A stretch of 23,781 nucleotides of DNA from an uncultured Desulfovibrio sp. (lineage in GTDB: Bacteria; Desulfobacterota; Desulfovibrionia; Desulfovibrionales; Desulfovibrionaceae), in assembly GCA_900546145.1 (NCBI GenBank), contig URBN01000030.1, positions 1 to 23,781 of the forward strand, given 5' to 3'. Position 1 is the first letter of the stretch. Each line of letters starts with the position of its first letter. The notes beneath the pieces are model-generated. The model did not search any database. It saw only the letters and a program-made list of their open reading frames with translations, and had not been told where the DNA came from. The position numbers and the translations under genes were made by a program. Positions 7,763 through 13,806 of the stretch are shown in pieces.

Positions 7763-8250
7763 GTTGTAACACCTCTAAAACAAGAGAAGCCGTTGCGTGG
7801 AGCAGCTGCTGGCTATTTCCGGAAGAGAAGATTTTTCTGTTCCGGCAAATTGCGGCAGTATGTACATGAGAGAAAAAAGAATGGCAAGCGGCCAGCCGCA
7901 AAAAGATGGAAAAGCCGGGAAGGGCTCATTTCCGGCGGCTGCCAGACGGAATGCCTTCTGCTTATGGACAGGGAAGCCGGCCCTGCGCCTTCAGCGTTTT
8001 TTCCCAGACGGGAACTGCCGCTGTTTTATCACCCGGGAAAGATTCCCCGGCTGGCCCGGAAGGGCTAAAAGAAAAATGGACGCTGATGCGGACCTTTTTT
8101 CATCCCTCCGGCGTTGCGTGAAAGGGTGTTTTTCTGTACACAGAAAAGAAAAATTTGTGTGCGGCGTTTTTCTCTTCTGACCGCTGACTACAGCACGCTG
8201 CAGGCGGAAAGGACGTGACAGGACGCCACTTTTCTGACGAGGAGGATTCT
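7763..8250. other. 488-base intergenic region between divergent MFS and lipoprotein genes
   Basis: Open frames here (for example 7797-8180, plus) lack family character and look random. The only structure I see is the set of inverted repeats at 8129-8179, listed separately. A weak sigma-70-like pair, TTGCGT (8114-8119) and TACACA (8137-8142) with a 17-base spacer, overlaps the palindrome and could drive the lipoprotein gene. Confidence 0.5.
8129..8179 (+). repeat. Overlapping inverted repeats upstream of lipoprotein gene 1
   Basis: Two inverted repeats share one arm. TTTTCTGT (8130-8137) and ACAGAAAA (8140-8147) form an 18-bp palindrome with a two-base centre. The arm CAGAAAAGAAAAA (8141-8153) also pairs, with one mismatch, with TTTTTCTCTTCTG (8167-8179). 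The first could be a protein operator; the pair could form alternative hairpins in an RNA leader about 70-120 bases before the start codon. Confidence 0.5.
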
Positions 8251-8808
8251 ATGCGTAAATTTCTGCTTCTCCCGCTTCTGGGGGCGGCTCTGCTGTTCGG
8301 CGGATGCAACCTTCCGGGCGCAGACAATATTGTGTATGTCGACGTCCAGAAGGTTTACAGTGATTCCAAGGCTGCCCAGGCGGCGGAAGAGCATATGAAG
8401 CAGGTGCGCGACACGCTTCAGAAGGGAATGGACGAGATTGGCAAAACCTACGCGAACGCTGCCCAGGATGCCCGTGAGAACGCCGTGCGCGAGGGTATTA
8501 TCAAGCTGAATACGCAGATGGAGCGTGAGCGGGAAGCCGCACGGCAGGTCGTGTTCAAGACCATGCAGGACGCCATCGACCATTACGGGGAGCAGAATCC
8601 GTCAACGACAGTGGTCGCCCGCCAGAACCTGCTGCGTCCGGCCAAAGACATGAAGGACATCACGGCCGACATCATTTCCGAGATGGATACCAAAACCCCG
8701 AAGTTTGCCGAACTGCCCCAGGTTTCCGTGAAGGGGCCGGATGACAAGTCCGCAGCCGGCGCCGCCCAGCAGGCTCCCAGGCCGAATCAGGGCGCCCAGA
8801 AGAAGTAA
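8251..8808 (+). CDS. Skp/OmpH-like lipoprotein 1, 185 aa
   Basis: Predicted lipoprotein: a short charged N-terminus, a hydrophobic segment and the lipobox LFGGC with the lipidated Cys19. The +2 residue is Asn, so by the enterobacterial Lol rule it would go to the outer membrane. The mature protein begins with IVYVDVQKVYSDSKAAQ (about 27-43), the pattern of the OmpH/Skp chaperone family, followed by a long helical region rich in Lys, Glu, Gln and Arg and an Ala/Gln/Pro-rich tail. Skp itself is a soluble periplasmic chaperone for outer-membrane proteins; a role of that kind is inferred only. Start chosen from GAGGAGG upstream of the ATG at 8251. It has a paralogue at 9585 and is followed after 52 bases by a DUF3467 gene, with a small hairpin (8822-8839) between them. 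Confidence 0.75.
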   Translation: MRKFLLLPLLGAALLFGGCNLPGADNIVYVDVQKVYSDSKAAQAAEEHMKQVRDTLQKGMDEIGKTYANAAQDARENAVREGIIKLNTQMEREREAARQVVFKTMQDAIDHYGEQNPSTTVVARQNLLRPAKDMKDITADIISEMDTKTPKFAELPQVSVKGPDDKSAAGAAQQAPRPNQGAQKK

Positions 8809-8821
8809 GACCGCAGTGCGC

Positions 8822-8839
8822 CGGGGAGCGTTTTCCCCG
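8822..8839 (+). repeat. Small intercistronic hairpin between lipoprotein 1 and DUF3467 genes
   Basis: CGGGGA (8822-8827) pairs with TCCCCG (8834-8839) around a six-base loop, without a T tract. It is too weak for a full terminator and might protect the upstream message or tune expression of the second gene. Confidence 0.35.
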
Positions 8840-8860
8840 CCGCTTTCAGGAGGAAACAAG

Positions 8861-9190
8861 ATGGCTGAAGAACAGAAAGAAAAGCAGGCCCAGAACGGCA
8901 CGCAGGAAACCCGGCTGCCCCTGAGCATCGACCGCTCGAAAGAGACTTCGAAATACATGAACGTCTTCAACGCGTCGTTTGCCTATAACGAGGTGTTTCT
9001 TGAAATGGGCCTCGGCCGCGTGCTCGACGAGGCCGGCAAGCAGGTCTACAGCGTGCGCATGAATGAAGTCGTCAGCATGACGCCTCAGACGCTCAAGGCC
9101 CTGGCCATGGTTCTCGGCAGGGTCTGCCAGAACTACGAGGCCCAGTACGGTCCCATCGGCAACGGGATTCCCAGGGATAAAGTGCAGTAG
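8861..9190 (+). CDS. DUF3467 family protein, 109 aa
   Basis: Small, soluble, charged protein without signal peptide or membrane segment. After a polar N-terminal stretch (1-30), the sequence YMNVFNASFAYNEVFLEMG (about 32-50), the strand region with VRMNEVVSMTPQTLKAL (about 65-81) and the end with CQNYEAQYGPI (about 89-99) match the DUF3467 pattern: a beta region, the loop before a helix (MTPQTLKAL), and a terminal helix ending in YEAxxGPI. The family has no established function that I know. AGGAGG eight bases before the ATG at 8861 sets the start; the open frame extends 40 codons further up, into the lipoprotein gene. It is probably co-transcribed with lipoprotein 1 and ends at a clear terminator. 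Family assignment is from memory of the pattern. Confidence 0.8.
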   Translation: MAEEQKEKQAQNGTQETRLPLSIDRSKETSKYMNVFNASFAYNEVFLEMGLGRVLDEAGKQVYSVRMNEVVSMTPQTLKALAMVLGRVCQNYEAQYGPIGNGIPRDKVQ

Positions 9191-9219
9191 CCGGCTGCTC
9201 CTGAAAAAACACGAAGAAT

Positions 9220-9254
9220 CCTCCGTCATTTTTCCCGTGACGGAGGTCTTTTTG
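9220..9254 (+). terminator. Rho-independent terminator after the DUF3467 gene
   Basis: CCTCCGTCA (9220-9228) pairs perfectly with TGACGGAGG (9238-9246) around a nine-base loop, followed by TCTTTTTG. It lies 29 bases after the stop codon. Confidence 0.88.
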
Positions 9255-9514
9255 TATCCGGCGCATCCTTCGTGGCGGAACTGACCGGTCCTGGGAAGGC
9301 TTTCTTCCCCTGATGCTGCCCGGGTACTGCCTGTGAGGCCATGGTGCCGCGTTCCGGATGGTGTGGAAAAAGAATGCTGTTCCAGGAGGAAAGGATGACC
9401 GCGCACGTCATTCCGGAGAGAGCTGGCAGGAGCATGCGCTGCTCCGGCCCTGCCCCGCGTTGAATCCTTTCTCCCCTGCCGGAACCGGGCACGAAGCGCA
9501 ATCGTTCTTTTTCC

Positions 9515-9542
9515 TTGACCGGCGGGCAAAAACGGCTACTTT
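9515..9542 (+). promoter_or_regulatory. Candidate sigma-70 promoter of lipoprotein 2 gene
   Basis: TTGACC (9515-9520) and TACTTT (9537-9542) are separated by 16 bases, about 45 bases before the start codon. With the terminator upstream, it suggests that the second lipoprotein is transcribed separately. Confidence 0.5.
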
Positions 9543-9584
9543 TTTCTGCGCGGCACGTCTCGTGCCAGAGAAGGAAGAAACCCT

Positions 9585-10205
9585 ATGAATAAAGTTCTGC
9601 TTTCAGTGGCGCTGGCTCTGGGGCTCTGCGTGAGCGGCTGTTTTTCCCAGTCCACGGACAAGAATGACATCCGTTTCGTGGATGTGGATCGGATTCTCAC
9701 CCAGTCCAAAACAGCCCGCGTGCGCGACAGCCATATGGAGGCTGTGAACCAGTCCCTCAAAGCGGATCTCGAAAAGCTCATGCAGGCCATGGCCCGCGCT
9801 CCGGAAGCCGAGCGCCGCCGCGCCGATCAGATGGGCATTTCTGTCATGGACAGGATTCTCGCGAAGGAAACGGCGGCCGCGGAAAAAATCATGCGCGACG
9901 GCATACGCGAGGCCGTGAACCGCTACGTCAGCAAGAATCCCGGGCACATCATTGTCGACAGGGGGCATGTGCTGGGCGCGCCTGCCACGGCCGGGGATAT
10001 TACCCAGATCATCATGGATGATCTGGACTCGCATCCCGTTTCCTTTCCTGATTTTTCCGATTCCGCTCTCGCTGACATGAGCAGGAACGTTAAAGCCTAC
10101 GAGCCGAAGCAGGCCAGGGTGGCTCCTGCGGAGCCGGCTCCGTCAGAGCCGAAACACACGGAGCGGGAAGGGCGGAAGCACAAAAAGCACCGCCACGAGA
10201 AATAG
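9585..10205 (+). CDS. Skp/OmpH-like lipoprotein 2, 206 aa
   Basis: Paralogue of the lipoprotein at 8251. Signal peptide with lipobox LCVSGC and lipidated Cys19, +2 residue Phe. The mature protein starts IRFVDVDRILTQSKTARV (about 29-46), the same position as the VYVDVQKVY of its neighbour, then a long charged helical region (about 45-120). Both proteins then have a strand (IIVDRGHVL here, TVVARQNLL there) and a DIT-plus-acidic helix (DITQIIMDDLD here, DITADIISEMD there). The tail is Pro/Glu-rich and ends in a strongly basic His/Lys segment (KHKKHRHEK), which could bind metal, nucleic acid or peptidoglycan; no such role is known. ATG at 9585 lies behind GAAGGAAG. Probably a periplasmic-facing outer-membrane lipoprotein with a chaperone-like fold; function not established. 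Confidence 0.75.
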   Translation: MNKVLLSVALALGLCVSGCFSQSTDKNDIRFVDVDRILTQSKTARVRDSHMEAVNQSLKADLEKLMQAMARAPEAERRRADQMGISVMDRILAKETAAAEKIMRDGIREAVNRYVSKNPGHIIVDRGHVLGAPATAGDITQIIMDDLDSHPVSFPDFSDSALADMSRNVKAYEPKQARVAPAEPAPSEPKHTEREGRKHKKHRHEK

Positions 10206-10220
10206 TCCTGTTCCGTCTGC

Positions 10221-11150
10221 TCAGCGCAGGGCGCTGATGAAGCAGAGGAGCGGCAGCAGGAAGGCGGCTGCTCCCGCCGCAGACTGCCAGGCCGTTTCCG
10301 CGAGGGACGGGAAGCGGCGCAGGGCGAGGCCGAGAAGAAGCCCCAGACCCGTGCCGCACGCGAGGCCGCAGATATGGGCCATGTAGTCCGTGTTTTCCCC
10401 TTCCGTTCCCAGCATGGCGAGCAGGGCCGCTCCGGCGGCGAGGGGCGGAACGGCGAGCGCCCTGGAACGCAGGCTCATAAAGCCCGAAAGCGCGCCAACG
10501 GCCGCGAAGAGAGCAGCTGAGAAGCCGATACTTACGGCAGGAGCGGACCGCAGAAGGGCTTCCGCGCAGTAGCCGAGCATGCCTCCGAGCACGGTGACCA
10601 GCATGGCCCAGCCCGGACCTGCCGCGCGCGAGAGGAACCAGAGGAAGAGAGCCGCAAAAACGCAGTTGCCGGTCAGATGCTGGGCGTCCGCGTGCAGAAA
10701 GAGTGCTGTGCCCGCCCGGTACCATTCGTGAAAGATCCGCGTGCGGACTGTATCCATGCCGAAAAGATCCACCCAGCCCGAGGGCGTCGGAGGAAAGAGG
10801 GCCGTGAAGGCTCCCGGCAGCGTTCTCCATCCGTTTCTCATGAGATGGAGCAGAATGACGGGGATGAGGAGAAGCGCCGAAAGGGCGGAACAGGGATGCT
10901 CCGACAGAGCGGGCAGCCTGCGCATGGCACGCTCCGGCTCGGCTTCAAAGTCCGCGAGCTCGGCGCGAGAGCGTTTTTCCGTAAGGCAGGGCACCCAGAG
11001 CACGGTCTTCTGCCCCGTTCCGCTGACCCAGCGGGGCAGGCCGAGGGCGTCGAGGACAAGCGGCCAGTAGCGGCGCCTGCGGCGGTCAAGGCCTTCCGGC
11101 GGAGAAACGGGCACCCAGTACCGGAAAGGCGGCCCGGGCAGACGTGTCAT
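10221..11150 (-). CDS. Rhomboid family intramembrane serine protease, 309 aa
   Basis: Membrane protease that cleaves substrate transmembrane segments. The first roughly 85 residues form a soluble, Arg-rich N-terminal domain. The hydrophobic core then shows the rhomboid features in order: HADAQHLTGN at 153-162 (the HxxxxHxxxN of helix 2), IGFSA at 208-212 with the nucleophile Ser211, and AHICG at 258-262 with the catalytic His259. The usual GxSG is GFSA here; the Gly-to-Ala change after the serine is unusual but tolerated in some homologues. The frame is open to an ATG at 11294, but the extra 48 residues are Arg-rich and family-unlike, and they would begin close to the rpmB terminator; AAGGA ten bases before the ATG at 11150 favours the short form. 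Substrates are unknown. Confidence 0.88.
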   Translation of the reverse strand: MTRLPGPPFRYWVPVSPPEGLDRRRRRYWPLVLDALGLPRWVSGTGQKTVLWVPCLTEKRSRAELADFEAEPERAMRRLPALSEHPCSALSALLLIPVILLHLMRNGWRTLPGAFTALFPPTPSGWVDLFGMDTVRTRIFHEWYRAGTALFLHADAQHLTGNCVFAALFLWFLSRAAGPGWAMLVTVLGGMLGYCAEALLRSAPAVSIGFSAALFAAVGALSGFMSLRSRALAVPPLAAGAALLAMLGTEGENTDYMAHICGLACGTGLGLLLGLALRRFPSLAETAWQSAAGAAAFLLPLLCFISALR

Positions 11151-11320
11151 GACGAAGGAGTCCTTCGCGTCCCGCTCCGGCCTCCGTCTGAGGAACGTGA
11201 GCCGGCGGACACGGCGTAAGGAGAGAAGTCCGCTTCTCTGGACGCGGCTCTTTCGCCGGACGGGGCGCGCGCTGGGAAAGAAACGTTTCTGCATTGGAAA
11301 TGGATCCGGGGCAGGAAGAC

Positions 11321-11356
11321 AAAAAAAGCGCCCTGCAGGAAACCTGCGGGACGCTT
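11321..11356 (-). terminator. Rho-independent terminator after rpmB
   Basis: On the minus strand AAGCGTCCCGCAGG pairs with CCTGCAGGGCGCTT (one G-U pair, one mismatch, three-base loop) and is followed by a run of seven T. It begins 25 bases after the rpmB stop codon. Confidence 0.88.
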
Positions 11357-11380
11357 CGGATTTCGTAAAGAAAAGAAAAA

Positions 11381-11596
11381 CTAGCCTTTCACAGCCTTGC
11401 GGGCGGCGGGCTTCACAACGAGGCCGCTGCGGAGGCAGCGGGTGCAGACGCTGATCGTGGCGACACGGCCGTCAGCAAACTGATGGCGGACGTTCTGAAG
11501 GTTGGGATTAAAACGACGCTTCGTCTGATGATGAGAATGGCTGACGTAGTTGCCGACTTCAGGACGCTTGCCGCAGAAAGCGCACTCTTTGCTCAT
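11381..11596 (-). CDS. rpmB: 50S ribosomal protein L28, 71 aa
   Basis: Small basic protein of the large ribosomal subunit. The sequence begins MSKECAFCGKRP and holds SHHQTKRRFNPNLQ (about 21-34), the L28 signature. It is the zinc-binding form: two CxxC pairs, Cys5/Cys8 and Cys51/Cys54. Non-zinc L28 paralogues replace these cysteines under zinc starvation in some bacteria, so this copy is the zinc-requiring one. GGGAGG lies eight bases before the ATG at 11596. Two good promoters lie upstream and a strong terminator follows, so it is a monocistronic unit. rpmG (L33), often the partner of rpmB, is not beside it. Confidence 0.97.
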   Translation of the reverse strand: MSKECAFCGKRPEVGNYVSHSHHQTKRRFNPNLQNVRHQFADGRVATISVCTRCLRSGLVVKPAARKAVKG

Positions 11597-11622
11597 GGTT
11601 TTCCTCCCGTATATCTCAGCAG

Positions 11623-11651
11623 ATAATATTTTTTGAAAATTGGCAGCACAA
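11623..11651 (-). promoter_or_regulatory. rpmB promoter P2 (proximal)
   Basis: On the minus strand TTGTGC (11646-11651) and TATTAT (11623-11628) with an exact 17-base spacer. The start of transcription would lie roughly 20 bases before the rpmB start codon. Confidence 0.6.
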
Positions 11652-11720
11652 GCCTGAAAGCAGAGCGGGGGAAAGGCTATGAGACAGGGCACATCCTCCA
11701 CACAGGCGGTGCAGTTGCCT

Positions 11721-11749
11721 TCTATAGATGAAAGCCGCCGAAATTGCAA
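11721..11749 (-). promoter_or_regulatory. rpmB promoter P1 (distal)
   Basis: On the minus strand TTGCAA (11744-11749) and TATAGA (11721-11726) with an exact 17-base spacer, giving a leader of about 115 bases. Both boxes match the sigma-70 consensus at four or five of six positions. Confidence 0.65.
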
Positions 11750-11888
11750 GAAGAAAAGGCGGAAAAAAGGAAAATATTTCAAATCCCGTGCCAGGGGAAA
11801 GGGAGGATTTTGTATTCCGTTTTTCCGGACTGTTACTGAAAAACCTTCAGGAAAATACCTGAAATGCCGGAGTGCCGCCGGCATAGAG

Positions 11889-11940
11889 AAAAAAAGGAAC
11901 CCGCGGAAGAACACAAACCGGTTTCCCGCGGGTCCCTTTT
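11889..11940 (-). terminator. Rho-independent terminator after the old-yellow-enzyme gene
   Basis: On the minus strand a stem of about 16 bp, with one bulge and one mismatch, built on GACCCGCGG and CCGCGGGTT, followed by seven T. It starts about 20 bases after the stop codon. The plus-strand side also ends in CCCTTTT, so some activity in the other direction is possible. Confidence 0.85.
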
Positions 11941-11960
11941 ACGTGCTGAAAGAAATCAGA

Positions 11961-13052
11961 TTAACGGCGGTGCATCCTGTACTGGCAGAGCAGGCCGTCC
12001 TGGGCGGCCTTGAGCACGCAGCCGTTGCAGTTCGTGCACCCGGACTTGTGGTAGTAGCCCTCGGCCCAGTGACGGATGAGGTTGGGTTCGCAGGTCAGGG
12101 GACGGTTGAAGCCGACGAAGTCGCAGATTCCGTTGTAAATGAGGTTCTGGGCGCCTTCGAAGGAACGCACGCCGCCGGTGAGAATGACCGGAATGGAGAG
12201 CTGCTTCCTGAATTCGCTGCAGGCCTTGCGGTAGTAGCCTTCCTGTTCCGCGCTGGTCGCGGAGTGGCGCTTGAAGAGCCTCGAGAGGTAGAACATGGTG
12301 CCGCCCGTGAGCTCTATGGCATCGAGTCCGGCTTCGTTCATCAGTCTGGCGGTGTAAATGGCATCGTCAATGGTGAGGCCGCCTTCGAGGAAGTCGTCCG
12401 TGTTCAGCTTGGCCAGAATGGGATAGGACGGGCTCGTTTCCTGACGGATGGAATCGATGATTTCGCAGGCAAAGCGGGCGCGGTTCTCCACGCTGCCGCC
12501 GTACTCGTCGGTACGTGTGTTGATGGCGGGCGAGATAAATTCGCTGAGGAGGTAGCCGTGCGCGGCGTGTACCTGCACGCAGTCAAAGCCCACCTGCTTG
12601 CCCTTCTTGGCAGCGTAAGTGAAATTCTTCTCGATCTGCTTGATTTCGCCGGGGGAAAGCATGTGGCTGCGCTTAACGTCCTCAGAAACGACGGGACCGA
12701 CGCAGTCGCCGGGGAGATCCTTCTCGTCGCGGAAGAGACCGGCGTGGGAAATGTTCAGACCGGCCAGGGCTCCATAGCTGTGGATGGCCTTCACAAGATT
12801 AATGAGTCCTTCGCGGCAGGTGTCGTCGACAATGGAAATCTGACGGAGATACGCCTGCCCGCCGGGTTCGGCGTAGACGGGGCCGGGGAAAATAAGGGCA
12901 GCGCCGCCGGCCGCCAGCTCCCTGTAAAGATTGATCATTCTGTCGGTGACATGGCCTTCACGGTCGGCCATGCCTTCGTACGTGGCAGAACGGATAGTGC
13001 GGTTGCGCAGGACAAGATCCTTAATCTTCGCTTCTTCGAACAGTGTAGCCAT
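11961..13052 (-). CDS. NADH:flavin oxidoreductase, old yellow enzyme family, 363 aa
   Basis: FMN-dependent TIM-barrel ene-reductase of the cytosol. Seen: an N-terminal barrel with RNRTIRSATYEGMAD (about 16-30); the HxxH pair VHAAHGYLL at 161-169 that binds the substrate carbonyl; the family segment RTDEYGGSVENRARF at 180-194; and a phosphate-binding end near LTGGVRS (291-297). The C-terminus holds Cys339, 342, 345 and 356 in CTNCNGC plus a later Cys, resembling the Fe-S motif of 2,4-dienoyl-CoA reductase-like enzymes, yet the FAD/NADPH domain of those enzymes is absent and the protein ends seven residues after the last cysteine. It therefore belongs to the short, single-domain forms. AAGGAG nine bases before the ATG at 13052 sets the start. 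A terminator-like hairpin lies in the leader. The substrate is unknown. Confidence 0.93.
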   Translation of the reverse strand: MATLFEEAKIKDLVLRNRTIRSATYEGMADREGHVTDRMINLYRELAAGGAALIFPGPVYAEPGGQAYLRQISIVDDTCREGLINLVKAIHSYGALAGLNISHAGLFRDEKDLPGDCVGPVVSEDVKRSHMLSPGEIKQIEKNFTYAAKKGKQVGFDCVQVHAAHGYLLSEFISPAINTRTDEYGGSVENRARFACEIIDSIRQETSPSYPILAKLNTDDFLEGGLTIDDAIYTARLMNEAGLDAIELTGGTMFYLSRLFKRHSATSAEQEGYYRKACSEFRKQLSIPVILTGGVRSFEGAQNLIYNGICDFVGFNRPLTCEPNLIRHWAEGYYHKSGCTNCNGCVLKAAQDGLLCQYRMHRR

Positions 13053-13359
13053 AACTGAATGCTCCTTCTCCTTTCGTGCCAGGACTCGCGCGGCGGCAAA
13101 ACGGTAACCGCCGTTTCCCTGACGCTTACATTGCAGTCAAAAATAAAATAACTCATTGCCGGACCCGGGGCAATGATTTGCGGCTCTTTTCGGCCCCTCT
13201 TTTGTGAAATTTTTTTCATATTGGGAATTTTTTTCCGGCTGACGCTGTACAGGAAGTTCAGAAGAGGCATCCGGCATTCCGATTTGACAGAAGGGACGGC
13301 CGGTGTCAGAAAACCTTCTTCACACTGAGACAGATTCCGGAAAAAACAGGATACGAACC
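13053..13359. other. 307-base divergent regulatory region between the OYE and thioesterase genes
   Basis: Contains the terminator-like hairpin at 13142-13176 on the OYE side. On the other side a perfect TTGACA (13284-13289) lies 70 bases before the thioesterase start, but no good -10 box follows at 16-18 bases. Around 13205-13235 two AATTTTTTTC tracts repeat about 18 bases apart; they may bend the DNA or act as an UP element. Confidence 0.45.
13142..13176 (-). terminator. Terminator-like hairpin in the leader of the OYE gene
   Basis: TCATTGCC and GGCAATGA form a perfect 8-bp stem with an eight-base GC loop (13153-13176). On the minus strand it is followed by GTTATTTTATTTTT, about 90 bases before the OYE start codon. 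No gene lies upstream on that strand to be terminated, so an attenuator is possible. Confidence 0.5.
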
Positions 13360-13806
13360 ATGAAACAAGATACATTTACGCACCCTTCTGTCTGGCTTGC
13401 CCACCGCATCTCGTACGGCGAGACGGACGCCATGGGCATCGTGTACTACGCCGAATATTTCCATATCTTCGAGAGAGCGAGGGATGCCATCATCCGTCTC
13501 TCCGGCATGAGCTACAGGCTCGTGGAGGAGAAGGGCTTCTACCTCCCGGTCCGCGAAGCCCGCTGCCGCTACCGCTCCCCCGCGCACTTTGACGATGTGG
13601 TCTGGTGCCGCGCCGGCGTTTCCGGATGCGGCCACGCTTCCATCACTTTCGAGTACGAACTCTACGATGAGGAGAAGAAACTCCTTCTCGTCACCGGCAT
13701 GACACAGCACGCCTGCACCACCGCAGTCGGACGTCCCGTGCGTCTCCCGGACTGGCTCCGGGAATGCGTCGAGAACTTCGAGGATGGTCATGAAATCACG
13801 CTCTGA
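13360..13806 (+). CDS. YbgC/FadM-type acyl-CoA thioesterase, 148 aa
   Basis: Hot-dog-fold thioesterase of the 4HBT family, hydrolysing short- or medium-chain acyl-CoA or acyl-ACP in the cytosol. The family signature YGETDAMGIVYYAEYF (19-34) is complete and contains the catalytic-type Asp23; FERARDAIIR follows it. A central strand region with YRSPAHFDDVV and the final helix are as usual, and the length (about 135-150 aa) is typical. The frame is open from a GTG at 13303, but AGGA eight bases before the ATG at 13360 and the family N-terminus favour the shorter form. The stop lies inside azlC (17-base overlap). In other bacteria ybgC sits with tol-pal; here it heads an amino-acid exporter pair, so its metabolic role is open. 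Confidence 0.9.
   Translation: MKQDTFTHPSVWLAHRISYGETDAMGIVYYAEYFHIFERARDAIIRLSGMSYRLVEEKGFYLPVREARCRYRSPAHFDDVVWCRAGVSGCGHASITFEYELYDEEKKLLLVTGMTQHACTTAVGRPVRLPDWLRECVENFEDGHEITL

Larger units (their letters stand above)
9191..9584. other. 394-base intergenic region between DUF3467 and lipoprotein 2 genes
   Basis: Holds the terminator at 9220-9254, then about 260 bases without recognisable features apart from a very small open frame (9395-9463) with a good ribosome binding site, and the promoter of the next gene at 9515-9542. Confidence 0.5.
11597..11960. other. 364-base intergenic region upstream of rpmB
   Basis: Contains the two rpmB promoters (11623-11651 and 11721-11749) and, at its far end, the terminator of the old-yellow-enzyme gene (11889-11940). 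A very long plus-strand open frame crosses it but is a shadow of the genes on the other strand. No RNA gene was recognised. Confidence 0.6.

Noticed and set aside
7797..8180. Open frame of 127 codons in the gap before lipoprotein 1
   Set aside because: No good ribosome binding site, odd composition, and it covers the inverted repeats; treated as non-coding.
11679..13058. Very long plus-strand open frame (459 codons) opposite rpmB and the OYE gene
   Set aside because: It runs antisense to two genes with clear family signatures and ribosome binding sites, crosses a terminator and two promoters, and its translation has no recognisable domain. Long antisense frames are expected from GC-rich codon bias.
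13205..13235. HcpR/CRP-like half-site TTGTGA followed by a TCATA element
   Set aside because: The spacing and second half do not match TTGTGA-N6-TCACAA, and the stretch is mostly a T tract, so a chance match is more likely.
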